The notes: generated from the sequence alone by a model not told the origin. A stretch of 64,000 bases of DNA from Lysobacterales bacterium PRO7 (GCA_021404785.1 QWHH01000005.1:1-64000), one strand, 5' to 3'. Numbered from the stretch's first letter, positions 9,002-18,960 are shown. Translations and numbers: made by a program.

Positions 9002-10164
9002 TGTTCGCCATCCAGACCCTCAACAACATCTCGCGCAACGGACTCGACCGGTTGCCCGCGAATCTGTATTCGGTAGCGAACGACGTCGCTGAACCGGATG
9101 CGATCCTGCTGCGCTCGGCGGACATGCACGGCAAGCCGCTGGCCGCGTCGATCAAGGCCGTGGCGCGCGCCGGAGCGGGCACGAACAATATCCCCGTCGC
9201 CGAGTTCAGCAAGCGCGGCGTGCCGGTGTTCAATGCGCCGGGCGCGAACGCGAACGCGGTCAAGGAACTCGTCGTCGCCGGCATGCTGATCGCCGCGCGC
9301 AACCTTGATTCCGCGCTTGCCTTCGTCGGCGGGTTGCACGCTGGCGACGATCTGCATCACAAGGTCGAAGCCGAGAAAAAACGCTTCGTCGGTTCAGAGC
9401 TCGCGGGCAAGACGCTCGGTGTCGTCGGCCTCGGCGCGATCGGCGTGAAGGTCGCCAACGCGGCGCACGCGCTCGGCATGCGTGTACTCGGTTTCGATCC
9501 ACACATGACGGTGGATGGCGCCTGGGCGCTGTCGGCGGATGTGGCCAAGGCCGGATCACTGAACGAGTTGTACGCGGCATCGGATTACATCACCTTCCAC
9601 GTGCCGCTCAACGATGCCACGCGCGGTGTATTCGGCGCAGCGTCGCTGGATGTGGTGCGGCCGGGAACTGTCGTACTCAACTTCGCGCGCGAAGGCATCG
9701 TCGATCAGGCCACGCTGGCGGCGGGACTGGCAAGCGGCCGCATCGGCCGTTACGTCACCGATTTTCCCAGTGCCGATCTCGTCGGCAACGCGCGCGTGAT
9801 CGGATTGCCGCATCTGGGCGCGTCCACCGGCGAGGCCGAGGAGAATTGCGCGCTGATGGTTGTCGATCAACTGCGCGAATTCCTGGAAAACGGCAACGTC
9901 CACAATTCGGTGAATTTTCCCAGCGTGCGCATGGCGCGCGCCGGCAAGGCGCGGCTGTGCGTTGCCAACAGCAATCGACCGAACATGATCGGCCAGCTCT
10001 CGCATGTGCTCGGCGAGGCGGGCGTGAACATCGCGCAGATGCGCAATGCCTCGCGCGGCGATATTGCCTACACCCTGATCGACCTGGATTCCGCCGCCAG
10101 CGACGCACTGGTCGCGGCAATTGGCAAGATCGACGGTATCCTTTCCGTTCGCGCAATTGCCTGA
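9001..10164 (+). CDS. serA: D-3-phosphoglycerate dehydrogenase
   Basis: A 387-residue NAD-dependent enzyme for the first step of serine synthesis. The Rossmann motif GVVGLGAIGVKVAN and the substrate-binding region VKELVVAGMLIAARN are clear. Catalytic Arg/Glu/His lie in the NFAREGIVD and LPHLGASTGEAEENCA segments. The last ~75 residues form an ACT domain (NMIGQLSHVLGEAGVNIAQM), expected for serine feedback control. The ATG overlaps the serC stop by one base, so two consecutive steps of serine synthesis are coupled. The length matches the short ACT-containing SerA class rather than E. coli SerA (410 residues). Confidence 0.93.
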   Translation: MFAIQTLNNISRNGLDRLPANLYSVANDVAEPDAILLRSADMHGKPLAASIKAVARAGAGTNNIPVAEFSKRGVPVFNAPGANANAVKELVVAGMLIAARNLDSALAFVGGLHAGDDLHHKVEAEKKRFVGSELAGKTLGVVGLGAIGVKVANAAHALGMRVLGFDPHMTVDGAWALSADVAKAGSLNELYAASDYITFHVPLNDATRGVFGAASLDVVRPGTVVLNFAREGIVDQATLAAGLASGRIGRYVTDFPSADLVGNARVIGLPHLGASTGEAEENCALMVVDQLREFLENGNVHNSVNFPSVRMARAGKARLCVANSNRPNMIGQLSHVLGEAGVNIAQMRNASRGDIAYTLIDLDSAASDALVAAIGKIDGILSVRAIA

Positions 10165-10165
10165 C

Positions 10166-11275
10166 ATGCCAAAGAAGAAGCCCGCCGCCGCTGCCCCGCT
10201 TTCGCTTGCCGATGTGCGCACGCGCATCGATGCGATCGACCGCAACATCCAGCAATTGATTGCGGAACGCGCAAACTGGGCGCATCAGGTCGGCAAGGCC
10301 AAAGGCAAGCTCGCCGCGGCGGTGGATTACTATCGACCGGAACGCGAGGCACAGGTGTTGCGCATGGTCGTGGATCGCAACGAAGGCCCGCTCTCCGACG
10401 ATGTGCTGGTGCACGTGTTCCGCGAAATCATGTCGGCGTGTCTTGCGCAGCAGGAGCCGCTCAAGGTCGGCTACCTCGGCCCGGAAGGCACGTTCAGCCA
10501 ACAGGCGGTGATGAAGCATTTTGGTCGCTCCGCACACGGCCTGCCGCTGTCCAGCATCGAGGAAGTGTTCCAGGAAGTGGAAAGCGGCAATGCCGATTTC
10601 GGCATCGTGCCGGTGGAGAATTCCGGGCAGGGCACGATCCAGATCACGCTCGACATGTTCCTGACCTCAAATCTGAAAATCTGCGGCGAAGTCGAACTGC
10701 GCGTGCGCCAGTTCCTGCTCTCGCGCTCGGGCCGCATCGAGGACATCGAACGCGTGTATTCGCATCCGCAATCGTTCGCGCAATGCAAGACCTGGTTGCG
10801 CGGAAACTTGCCGAAGGCGGAGAAGATCGCGGTGACCAGCAACGCCGAAGCGGCGCGCCGTGCGCGCAACGCCGACGACGCGGCTTCCATCGGCGGCGAA
10901 TCGACCGGACACGTGTACGGACTGCGCAAGGTCGTCATGACGCCGATCGAGGATCGCACCGACAACACCACGCGCTTCCTCGTGCTAGGTCGACAGATTT
11001 TCCCGCCGTCCGGCCACGACCGCACGTCGATCCTGGTCTTCATCAAGGACAAACCCGGCGCGCTGTTCCATGTGCTCAGTCCGTTCGCGCGCAACGGCAT
11101 CAGCATGAACCGCATCGAGTCGCGGCCTTCGCACCATGCCAAATGGGAATATGGTTTCTTCATCGACCTGGATGGTCATGTCGAGGATGAAGCCATGCGT
11201 CGCGCATTCGCGGAATTGAAGGAACACGCCGCGCAGATCAAGCTGCTCGGATCGTACCCGGTGGCGGTACCGTGA
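10166..11275 (+). CDS. pheA: bifunctional chorismate mutase / prephenate dehydratase
   Basis: A 369-residue P-protein for phenylalanine synthesis. Residues about 10-95 form an AroQ-type chorismate mutase (DVRTRIDAIDRNIQQLIAER). Residues about 103-285 form prephenate dehydratase, with GYLGPEGTFSQQA, VENSGQGTI and the catalytic TTRFLVLG. The C-terminal ACT domain carries the phenylalanine-sensing ESRPS motif. The ATG at 10166 lies one base after the serA stop. The downstream hisC-like gene starts inside the last codons, so the whole set is translated as a unit. Confidence 0.97.
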   Translation: MPKKKPAAAAPLSLADVRTRIDAIDRNIQQLIAERANWAHQVGKAKGKLAAAVDYYRPEREAQVLRMVVDRNEGPLSDDVLVHVFREIMSACLAQQEPLKVGYLGPEGTFSQQAVMKHFGRSAHGLPLSSIEEVFQEVESGNADFGIVPVENSGQGTIQITLDMFLTSNLKICGEVELRVRQFLLSRSGRIEDIERVYSHPQSFAQCKTWLRGNLPKAEKIAVTSNAEAARRARNADDAASIGGESTGHVYGLRKVVMTPIEDRTDNTTRFLVLGRQIFPPSGHDRTSILVFIKDKPGALFHVLSPFARNGISMNRIESRPSHHAKWEYGFFIDLDGHVEDEAMRRAFAELKEHAAQIKLLGSYPVAVP

Positions 11276-12378
11276 GTTTTCAAGTGGCGTCGCTTGCCAA
11301 CGCCGCCACGCGCGCACTTCGCGCCTACGATCCGGGACACGATCTGCCGGCGTTGCGCAAACGTTTCGGCGCGGTGCTGGCCGAACTCGGCTCGAACGAA
11401 AACACGCTTGGCCCGAGCCCGCGCGCGGTTGCCGCGATCGAAGCCGCCTTGCCCGATATTTTTCGCTACCCCGATCCGCAAGGCGGCGCGCTTAAAGCGG
11501 CCCTCGCCACGCATCTGCGCGTGGACCCTGCGCAAATCGCACTCGGCAATGGCTCGCACGAACTACTGATGCTGATCGCGCAGTGCTTTGCCGATGCGAG
11601 CAATTCAGTGGTGTTCTCGGAATTCGGTTTCGCGGTATTTCCCATCGCCACCGCTGCGGCGGGCGCCATTCCAATTCGTGTGCCGGCCCTGCCGCGCGAT
11701 CATTCGACCATGCCGCTCGGTCATGAACTCGACGCGATGGCAGCGGCAATTCGGCCCGACACGCGCATCGTCTATCTGGCCAATCCAAACAATCCGACCG
11801 GTACCTGGGTTTCCGATGCGGCGCTGGAGGCGTTTCTTGCTCGTGCGCCGGCAACCACGCTGGTTGTGGTGGATGAGGCCTATCAGGAATTCGTGGATGA
11901 TCCGGCTTTGACGACGGCGTTGCGATTGCTGCCGAAGTATCCGAACCTGATTGTTACCCGCACCTTTTCCAAAGCCTATGCGCTGGCCGGATTGCGCGTC
12001 GGTTATGCGGTCAGCTTTATTGAAAATATAAATGTAATCGAGCGTTTACGTGAATCATTTAATGTAAATTCACTAGCACTTGCCGCAGCCGAAGCCGCGC
12101 TTGGCGACGCCCAGCACGTCGCCCGATCGAAGTCGTTCAATCTTGCCGAACGGGCCTGGCTGACCGAACAACTGCGAGCGCGCGGCTTGCGTGTGCTGCC
12201 GTCGCAGACCAATTTCATCCTCGTCGATTTTGCGCGGGATGCCGCCCCGATCGAGGCTGCACTATTTGATCGCGGTGTAATCGCGCGACCGATGGGTGGC
12301 TACGGGCTGGGCGAATTCCTGCGCATCAGCGTCGGTTCGCGTGCGGAGAACGGGCGGTTGCTGGAAGCGCTGCCGTGA
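11272..12378 (+). CDS. hisC: histidinol-phosphate / aromatic aminotransferase (HisC family)
   Basis: A 368-residue class I/II PLP aminotransferase of the HisC subgroup: NPNNPTGTW, VVDEAYQEF, and the PLP lysine in TRTFSKAYALAG. The start is GTG at 11272, overlapping the pheA stop by 4 nt. Because it lies between pheA and aroA and not in a his operon, it may act mainly on aromatic keto acids or serve both pathways; HisC-type enzymes with both activities are known. Codons for residues about 248-268 (12016-12075) are unusually AT-rich compared with the rest of the gene. Confidence 0.9.
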   Translation: MSFQVASLANAATRALRAYDPGHDLPALRKRFGAVLAELGSNENTLGPSPRAVAAIEAALPDIFRYPDPQGGALKAALATHLRVDPAQIALGNGSHELLMLIAQCFADASNSVVFSEFGFAVFPIATAAAGAIPIRVPALPRDHSTMPLGHELDAMAAAIRPDTRIVYLANPNNPTGTWVSDAALEAFLARAPATTLVVVDEAYQEFVDDPALTTALRLLPKYPNLIVTRTFSKAYALAGLRVGYAVSFIENINVIERLRESFNVNSLALAAAEAALGDAQHVARSKSFNLAERAWLTEQLRARGLRVLPSQTNFILVDFARDAAPIEAALFDRGVIARPMGGYGLGEFLRISVGSRAENGRLLEALP

Positions 12379-13673
12379 GCGACTGGATCAGCGCGCCGGC
12401 AGGTCCATTGCGTGGTGAAATCCGCGTCCCCGGCGACAAGTCGATCTCCCATCGCGCGATCATGTTTGCTTCGCTGGCCGAGGGCAGCTCGCGCATCACG
12501 GGTTTCCTCGAAGGCGAAGACACGCGCGCCACCTCGCGCGCGTTCGCGCAGATGGGCGTGCGCATCGAAGCGCCGCGTCCGAGCGAACGCATCGTGCACG
12601 GTGTCGGCCTGCATGGATTGCACGCACCGGATGACGAAATCGACTGCGGCAATGCCGGCACCGGCATGCGTCTTTTGACCGGATTGCTTGCGGGGCAAGC
12701 ATTCGATTCGACATTGATCGGCGACGAATCGCTTTCGAAACGGCCGATGCGGCGCGTAATCGATCCCTTGACCCGCATGGGCGCGAAGATCGAATCGAAC
12801 GATGGTATGCCGCCGTTGCGCATTTGCGGCAAGCAAACCCTGCGCGGCATCGAGTACGACTTGCCGGTCGCCAGCGCGCAGATCAAATCCGCGATCCTGC
12901 TCGCCGGCTTGTACGCCGATGGCGAAAGCCTGGTGCACGAGCCGCATCCGACCCGCGACTACACCGAAAGCATGCTGCGCGCCTTCGGTTGGCCGATCGC
13001 ATTCGGCGCGGGCTGGGCAAAATCGAGCGGCGGGCACAGTTTACGCGCGACGGATGTTGCAGTGCCATCAGATTTTTCCTCGGCTGCATTTTTCATCGTT
13101 GCTGCGACGTTGGCACACGGATCGGAAATCGTTTTGCGCGACGTCGGCATCAATCCGCGCCGGACCGGTCTGCTGACGGCATTGCGCATGATGGGCGCGG
13201 ACATCCGCGAATCGAATCCGCGCACGTTGGGTGGCGAGCCGGTAGCCGACATGATCGTGCGTCATGCGCCATTGCGTGGCATCGACGTGCCGCTGGAAAT
13301 CGTGCCCGACATGATCGACGAATTCCCGATCCTGTTCGTCGCGGCGGCAGCGGCGCACGGAACCACGCGCATCTGCGGCGCCGCCGAATTGCGCGTCAAG
13401 GAATCCGACCGCATCGCGGTGATGGCCAAGGGCTTGCGTGCGCTCGGAATTCGCGTCGAGGAAACGCCGGACGGTGCGATTATCGAAGGCGGAAAGTTCT
13501 CCGGCGGCGGAGTCGATTCCGCCGGCGATCACCGTTGCGCCATGAGCTTTGCCGTGGCCGGGTTGCTCGCCGCCACGCCAGTGCGCATCGCTGATTGCGC
13601 CAATGTGGCCACGTCGTTCCCGGGCTTTGTCGAGCTGGCGCGGGCCAGCGGGTTCTTTTTGACGGCCGCTTGA
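12375..13673 (+). CDS. aroA: 3-phosphoshikimate 1-carboxyvinyltransferase (EPSP synthase)
   Basis: A 432-residue shikimate-pathway enzyme joining shikimate-3-phosphate and phosphoenolpyruvate. It has the LRGEIRVPGDKSISHRA phosphate-binding start, NAGTGMRLLTGLLAG, and the RVKESDRI motif near the C-terminus. The GTG start at 12375 overlaps the hisC stop by 4 nt. In related genomes aroA is usually followed directly by cmk; here a large secreted-protein gene separates them. An inverted repeat spans the stop codon. Confidence 0.96.
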   Translation: MSDWISAPAGPLRGEIRVPGDKSISHRAIMFASLAEGSSRITGFLEGEDTRATSRAFAQMGVRIEAPRPSERIVHGVGLHGLHAPDDEIDCGNAGTGMRLLTGLLAGQAFDSTLIGDESLSKRPMRRVIDPLTRMGAKIESNDGMPPLRICGKQTLRGIEYDLPVASAQIKSAILLAGLYADGESLVHEPHPTRDYTESMLRAFGWPIAFGAGWAKSSGGHSLRATDVAVPSDFSSAAFFIVAATLAHGSEIVLRDVGINPRRTGLLTALRMMGADIRESNPRTLGGEPVADMIVRHAPLRGIDVPLEIVPDMIDEFPILFVAAAAAHGTTRICGAAELRVKESDRIAVMAKGLRALGIRVEETPDGAIIEGGKFSGGGVDSAGDHRCAMSFAVAGLLAATPVRIADCANVATSFPGFVELARASGFFLTAA

Positions 13674-13683
13674 CCGCCGTCAA
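13659..13683 (+). repeat. inverted repeat across the aroA stop codon
   Basis: TTGACGGC (13659-13666) and GCCGTCAA (13676-13683) can pair as an 8-bp stem around a 9-nt loop containing the aroA TGA. No U-rich tail follows, so it is not a classical terminator. It may stabilise the 3' end or slow transcription at the end of the operon. Confidence 0.4.
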
Positions 13684-13758
13684 AGTCGAATCACATTCCC
13701 TTCACACGATATTGCTAGACTGCGCGTCGAACGGGGATACGAACTGGGGAGTTCTGGC

Positions 13759-16383
13759 ATGTCCGCAACACGCTTGTGGGTACGCGTTTTCGCCGTTGTC
13801 TTTTCGATTCCGTCCTGCTGGCACACTGCACTCGCGCGACCAGGTTCGGTCGACGTTACGCAGCCCGCAATGGGCGGTGCGGCGCAGCCGGTAGCGACAG
13901 CCAACGAAGTTGCGGCCGTCACCGCGTTCGTTTCTTCTGGTTATCGCAGCATCCATTCCGAAAACAGCATCGGCGGATTCACATTTCCGTTCCAGGTCAC
14001 CGCCGACAACGACATTGTGTATGTATCGGATGCAACCGCCAATGTGATTCAGGTGTATCAGATCACCGGGTCTGGATTCACCTTTGTGCGCACCATCGGC
14101 GCCAGTGGCAGCGGGCCCGGGCAATTCAACGGGCCAGAGCAGGTGGCGATCTCCGGCAACTATCTGTATGTGGCCGATTTTTCGAACAGCCGGGTACAGC
14201 GTTTCGACAAGAGCACGGGCGCCTATGTCAGCCAGTTCGGTATTTTCGGCTCCGGGGCAGGCCAGTTCAATGCGCCTTCGGGCTTGGTCTACAACCCGGT
14301 CAACGGCAATCTGTATGTTAGCGAAGTCGGCAATGACCGGGTGCAGGTTTTTTCAACGTCCGGTACCTACATCTCGCAGTTCGGGTCCCTGGGTTCCGGC
14401 AACGGCCAGCTCAATAATCCTTACGTGCTCGCCGTCGATGGCCGCGGAAATATCTATGCGGCGGACAACAACAACAACCGCATCGTGAAGTTCGATGCGA
14501 CGGGCGCTTTTCTGCGCAACATTGGCGTTGGTGCGACGACTCCGTTTGGAATCGCGGTCGATTCCGCCAACAAGGTGTGGGTGACTACGGGTACCAATGA
14601 CGTATATGCCTACGACTCCATCGGCAACTATGTCAGCTACTACTACGGCAACATCACCCCCTCGTGGTTTCAAGGCTATTTCACTGGCATGCGTGGAATT
14701 GCCGTTACCCAGCCCCTGTCGGTGGTGCCGTTCAATGGCGCACCCGCCGTGATCATTGCGGATGGCAGCTCCGGCAACGTGCAATTATTCACGCAATCCG
14801 CCCAACCCGTTGCGCATCCGGGCCTTGCTAGCCTTGCCGGGCTGAGCGGGTACATCGGCGGCGTGGCCTACGACAGTGCGGAAAATGTTTTCGTCACCTC
14901 CTACACGCTGAACCAGGTTTTCAAGTTCGACAAATTCGGCAAGCTGCTCCTGTCCTGGGGAAGCGCGGGAACGGGCAACGGCCAGTTCAGCGGGCCATAC
15001 GGGATCGCGATCGACGACAGCGACAACGTCTACGTTGCCGACAACGGCAACGATCGCATCCAGAAGTTCTCGGCCTACGGCGCCTACCTGACGCAATGGG
15101 GAACCGCAGGCAGCGGGAATGGGCAGTTCAATGGTCCGGGTTCCATCGCTACCGACGGCAACTGGATCTACGTGAGTGACGAAAGCAATGACCGCGTGCA
15201 GAAGTTCAGCCTTACCGGAACCTATGTGCGCCAGTGGGGCACCGCCGGCAGCGCGAATGGGCAGATGCAGAACCCCGCAGGCATTGCGGTAGACCGCATG
15301 CGCAATCAGGTTTATGTGGCCGAATACGGCAACAGCCGAGTGCAGCAGTTCACGGTTTTCGGCGATTTCATCAAGGTGTTTGCGGACTCGACCAGCGGCA
15401 GTGGGCAATTGTCGAGTCCCGTGGGATTGGCGATCAACCAGTACGGCAACGTGTACGTAGCCGATCGTGGCAACAACCGCGTGGTGCAATACAGCGACAA
15501 TGGCACCTACCTGACCAATTTTGCATCGGCCAATGCCAGTGCTATCGGTGTGAATCCGCGCAACGCACAGATGCACGTCGGAACGCCGGGAGGAACCGTA
15601 ACGCAATACGGTTCGGTCATAGGCAAGTTCGACCACGTGGGCGTCTACCGGCCCTCGAATCAGACGTTCTATCTGCGCAACAGCCTGAGCGCAGGCGCAG
15701 CAGATATCACCGCCGCCGTGACTGGCGCCAGCAGCACGGATTTGCCCATCGTTGGCGACTGGAACGGCGATGGCATCGATACGGCCGGGCTGTATCGGCC
15801 ATCCACGGCGACGTTCTACCTGTGGGATCGGTGGACCAGCCTGGACGTGGCCAAACCCGATTACAGTTTCGCCTTCGGTCCGGCGAACAATCTGCCCGAA
15901 GCCGGCGATTGGGATGGAGATGGTCGTGACGGGGTGGGTATATTTGAACCCTCCATTGGCGCACATTTGCTGAAGAACGACCTTCTCGCCGGTTCCGGCG
16001 ACTATTCCCTCGTTTTCGGCAGTTCCGCCGATAAACCCGTCGCGGGTGACTGGAACTCGGACGGCGCTGTCAGTGTTGGCGTGTACCGTCCGGCGGATGG
16101 CCGCTTCCATGCCGCCAATCGCAACGTCAGCGCCGTCGTGCCGGAAGAACTGAGCTACGGGATGGGCAACGCGACGGACTTGCCGGTGGTCGGCGACTGG
16201 ACGTCCAGCGGATACGCGAAGTTTGGCGTGTTCAGGCCATCGACGGCCACGTTCATCATCGATCAGCGCGATCGTGCGCCGGATTCCCTCTTCGGCAATG
16301 GCTTCGAGGCACCGCTGACGTTCGCGTTCGGCACGAGCGGCGATTTGCCGGTGGCGGGCGTCTGGGGCCAGCCGGCGGAATAG
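13759..16383 (+). CDS. secreted NHL-repeat beta-propeller protein with tandem 'VYRPS' repeats
   Basis: An 874-residue exported protein. A signal peptide (VFAVVFSIPSCWHTALA) is followed by about eight NHL repeats in two blocks (roughly residues 95-260 and 380-600), each containing the pattern 'GxFNxPxGIAVDxxGNxYVADxxNxRVQKF'. From about residue 627 to the end, five or six ~50-residue repeats occur with the core 'DLPVVGDWNGDG...VGVYRPSTATFYL'. These resemble calcium-binding integrin-like (FG-GAP) or sorting-associated repeats. Near the C-terminus 'LFGNGFE' (about 844) resembles a short motif in secreted Lysobacterales proteins. The function is unknown; adhesion or binding of a surface glycan is a guess. 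A GGGGAG ribosome site supports the start. Confidence 0.85.
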   Translation: MSATRLWVRVFAVVFSIPSCWHTALARPGSVDVTQPAMGGAAQPVATANEVAAVTAFVSSGYRSIHSENSIGGFTFPFQVTADNDIVYVSDATANVIQVYQITGSGFTFVRTIGASGSGPGQFNGPEQVAISGNYLYVADFSNSRVQRFDKSTGAYVSQFGIFGSGAGQFNAPSGLVYNPVNGNLYVSEVGNDRVQVFSTSGTYISQFGSLGSGNGQLNNPYVLAVDGRGNIYAADNNNNRIVKFDATGAFLRNIGVGATTPFGIAVDSANKVWVTTGTNDVYAYDSIGNYVSYYYGNITPSWFQGYFTGMRGIAVTQPLSVVPFNGAPAVIIADGSSGNVQLFTQSAQPVAHPGLASLAGLSGYIGGVAYDSAENVFVTSYTLNQVFKFDKFGKLLLSWGSAGTGNGQFSGPYGIAIDDSDNVYVADNGNDRIQKFSAYGAYLTQWGTAGSGNGQFNGPGSIATDGNWIYVSDESNDRVQKFSLTGTYVRQWGTAGSANGQMQNPAGIAVDRMRNQVYVAEYGNSRVQQFTVFGDFIKVFADSTSGSGQLSSPVGLAINQYGNVYVADRGNNRVVQYSDNGTYLTNFASANASAIGVNPRNAQMHVGTPGGTVTQYGSVIGKFDHVGVYRPSNQTFYLRNSLSAGAADITAAVTGASSTDLPIVGDWNGDGIDTAGLYRPSTATFYLWDRWTSLDVAKPDYSFAFGPANNLPEAGDWDGDGRDGVGIFEPSIGAHLLKNDLLAGSGDYSLVFGSSADKPVAGDWNSDGAVSVGVYRPADGRFHAANRNVSAVVPEELSYGMGNATDLPVVGDWTSSGYAKFGVFRPSTATFIIDQRDRAPDSLFGNGFEAPLTFAFGTSGDLPVAGVWGQPAE

Positions 16384-16435
16384 GCCGGCAGCGGGGGACT
16401 GCTGATCAGGTCGGGCTTTCCGGTAAAATGGCCGG

Positions 16436-17110
16436 ATGCCTGACAAGACCGTACCGGTACTCACCATTGATGGTCCTTCCGGTTCCGGCAAGGGCACGAT
16501 CAGCCGTGCTGTCGCCGATGCGCTGGGCTGGCATTTGCTCGATTCCGGCGCGTTGTATCGCGCGGTCGGTTTCGCGGCAGGCATGGAGGGGCTGGATTTG
16601 TCGGACGCCGAAGCGGTCACGCGCTGCGCCCAGACGACCAAGATTTCTTTCCGCGATCCCAAGGACGGCAGCGAGACGCGGGTAATCGTGAACGGCATGG
16701 ACGCCACCGGTGAAATCCGCACCGAAACCTGCGGCGCAGCGGCTTCTGCCATCGCTGCGATTCCGAGCGTCCGTGCCGCCTTGTTCGACAAGCAGCGATC
16801 CTTCCGCAAGACGCCCGGACTGGTTGCGGACGGCCGTGACATGGGCACGGTGATCTTTCCGGATGCCGGTACCAAGGTTTTCCTTACCGCCAGCGCCGAA
16901 GAACGCGCGAAACGGCGTTATAAGCAGTTGAAAGAAAAGGGATTGGGCGTTACACTTGCCGCCCTTTTGCGCGAGATCCAGGCGCGCGACGTGCGTGATG
17001 CGGGGCGTGCCGTCGCACCGCTCAAGCCGGCTGACGATGCAACGGTCATCGATTCGACCGGAATGTCGATCGAAGCCGTGGTCGCTGCGGTATTGCAACT
17101 GGCGCGTTGA
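16436..17110 (+). CDS. cmk: cytidylate kinase
   Basis: A 224-residue kinase that phosphorylates CMP and dCMP with ATP. The P-loop is [11 protein letters not shown] at the N-terminus. [12 protein letters not shown] binds the nucleotide, and [21 protein letters not shown] is characteristic of the family. The ATG at 16436 gives the usual length. It is followed by rpsA, as in nearly all gammaproteobacteria, with a 164-nt structured leader in between. Confidence 0.97.
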   Translation: MPDKTVPVLTIDGPSGSGKGTISRAVADALGWHLLDSGALYRAVGFAAGMEGLDLSDAEAVTRCAQTTKISFRDPKDGSETRVIVNGMDATGEIRTETCGAAASAIAAIPSVRAALFDKQRSFRKTPGLVADGRDMGTVIFPDAGTKVFLTASAEERAKRRYKQLKEKGLGVTLAALLREIQARDVRDAGRAVAPLKPADDATVIDSTGMSIEAVVAAVLQLAR

Positions 17111-17135
17111 GCGCCAAGCCAAAGGGAACGATTTC

Positions 17136-17179
17136 GGAATGGCGCAAGCCGTTCCACAGGTCCTGCCGTTCGCGGCAGG
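17136..17179 (+). promoter_or_regulatory. two stable hairpins in the rpsA leader
   Basis: The leader between cmk and rpsA holds two neighbouring hairpins. The first (17136-17155) is an 8-bp stem GGAATGGC/GCCGTTCC, with one G-U pair, closed by a GCAA (GNRA) tetraloop. The second (17162-17179) is a perfect 7-bp stem CCTGCCG/CGGCAGG closed by TTCG. No U-tract follows either. The rpsA start lacks a strong Shine-Dalgarno box. In E. coli the rpsA leader folds into hairpins used for translation and for autogenous control by S1; the same role is inferred here. Confidence 0.6.
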
Positions 17180-17274
17180 GAACAGCAACGGCACGAGAGT
17201 GCCTCAACGGGTGGGTCAAAATCCAGCAAAATCAAAAATCTGGATCGCGATCTTGATATCCATTGGAATTCAAC

Positions 17275-18945
17275 ATGACCGAAAGTTTTGCCGAACTGTT
17301 TGAACAGAGCCAGACGCTCAACAAATTGAAGCCGGGCGCCATCGTCACCGGTACCGTCGTCGAGGTCCGCAATGACGTCGTCGTCATCAACGCGGGACTC
17401 AAGTCCGAAGGCATCGTGCCGATCGAGCAATTCCGCAACGACGCCGGCGAGATCGACGTCGGGGTTGGCGATCAAGTCAAGGTAGCTCTGGATTCGATTG
17501 AGAATGGTTTCGGCGAAACCGTGCTCTCGCGCGAAAAAGCCAAGCGTTCGCTGGTGTGGGACGAACTGGAAGAAGCGCAGACCGCCAATGCCACCGTGAC
17601 CGGCAAGATTTCCGGCAAGGTCAAGGGCGGCTTCACCGTCGACATCAAGGACGTGCGCGCGTTCCTGCCGGGATCCCTGGTGGATGTGCGTCCGGTGCGC
17701 GATCCGGTTTTCCTCGAGGGCAAGGAACTCGAATTCAAGATCATCAAGCTCGACCGCAAGCGCAACAACGTGGTGGTTTCGCGTCGCGCCGTGGTCGAGT
17801 CCGAGCATTCCGAGGAGCGCGAGCAGCTGCTCGAGCGCTTGCAGGAAGGCGCGGTGGTCAAGGGCGTGGTCAAGAACCTCACCGATTACGGCGCGTTCGT
17901 GGATCTGGGCGGCATCGACGGCTTGCTCCACATCACCGACATGGCGTGGAAGCGCGTGCGTCATCCGTCCGAGGTCGTGAATGTCGGCGACGAGCTCGAA
18001 GTACGTGTGCTCAAGTTCGACCGCGAGCGCAACCGCGTGTCGCTGGGCTTGAAGCAGCTCGGCGAGGATCCGTGGGTCGCCATCGCGCGCCGCTATCCTA
18101 CCGGCACACGCCTGTTCGGCAAGATTTCCAACGTCACCGATTACGGCTGCTTCGTGGAACTGGAACCCGGCGTCGAAGGCCTGGTGCATGTTTCGGAAAT
18201 GGACTGGACCAACAAGAACGTCAATCCGGCCAAGATGGTGCAGGTCGGCGACGAAGTCGAAGTCATGGTGCTGGACGTGGATGAGGAGCGCCGCCGCATT
18301 TCGCTGGGTATCAAGCAGACCCGCGCGAATCCGTGGGAATCCTTCGCCGCGATCCACAAGAAAAACGACAAGGTGTCCGGCCAGATCAAGTCGATCACCG
18401 ATTTCGGCATCTTCGTCGGCCTCGACGGCGGCATCGACGGCCTCGTGCACCTGTCCGACATTTCCTGGCAGAGCACGGGCGAGGAACTGGTGCGCAAGTA
18501 CAAGAAGGGCGACGAGGTCGAAGCCGTGGTGTTGGCGGTCGATCCGGAGCGCGAGCGCATCAGCCTGGGCATCAAGCAGCTCGAGCAGGATCCGTTTGGT
18601 CAGTTCATGGCGGCGCATCCGCGCGGCACCATCGTCAACGGCACGGTCAAGGAAGTCGACGCCAAGGGCGCCACGGTCGACCTGGGCGAGGGCGTGGAAG
18701 GCTATCTGTCCGCGCGCGACATTTCCAAGGATCGCGTGGACGACGCCACTGCCCACTTCAAGGTCGGCGACAGCGTCGAAGCCAAGTACACCGGTATGGA
18801 CCGCAAGGGCCGCGTGCTGCAGTTGTCGATCCGCGCCAAGGACGACGACGAGATGCAGCAGGCGCTGGAGGAATACCAGTCGGCTTCCGGCGGTACGACC
18901 AAACTCGGCGCTTTGCTCAAGGAGCAGTTGAACAAAGCCGAGTGA
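17275..18945 (+). CDS. rpsA: 30S ribosomal protein S1
   Basis: A 556-residue S1 protein, nearly the same length as in E. coli (557). Six S1/OB repeats are visible; the central four contain the typical 'GxVxxITDYGxFVDL...GLVHxSDMxW' and 'VxVLxxDxERxRxSLGxKQ' pattern. The protein binds mRNA leaders and the 30S subunit and is needed for initiation on structured or weak ribosome sites. The ATG at 17275 ([12 protein letters not shown]) was chosen over one four codons upstream because of family conservation. The neighbours cmk and ihfB match the conserved order. Confidence 0.98.
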   Translation: MTESFAELFEQSQTLNKLKPGAIVTGTVVEVRNDVVVINAGLKSEGIVPIEQFRNDAGEIDVGVGDQVKVALDSIENGFGETVLSREKAKRSLVWDELEEAQTANATVTGKISGKVKGGFTVDIKDVRAFLPGSLVDVRPVRDPVFLEGKELEFKIIKLDRKRNNVVVSRRAVVESEHSEEREQLLERLQEGAVVKGVVKNLTDYGAFVDLGGIDGLLHITDMAWKRVRHPSEVVNVGDELEVRVLKFDRERNRVSLGLKQLGEDPWVAIARRYPTGTRLFGKISNVTDYGCFVELEPGVEGLVHVSEMDWTNKNVNPAKMVQVGDEVEVMVLDVDEERRRISLGIKQTRANPWESFAAIHKKNDKVSGQIKSITDFGIFVGLDGGIDGLVHLSDISWQSTGEELVRKYKKGDEVEAVVLAVDPERERISLGIKQLEQDPFGQFMAAHPRGTIVNGTVKEVDAKGATVDLGEGVEGYLSARDISKDRVDDATAHFKVGDSVEAKYTGMDRKGRVLQLSIRAKDDDEMQQALEEYQSASGGTTKLGALLKEQLNKAE

Positions 18946-18960
18946 TGTTGCTTTTGCTTG

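Noticed and set aside
14785-16875. 696-residue minus-strand frame across the NHL gene and cmk
   Set aside because: It spans two genes with clear evidence on the other strand and has no domain of its own.
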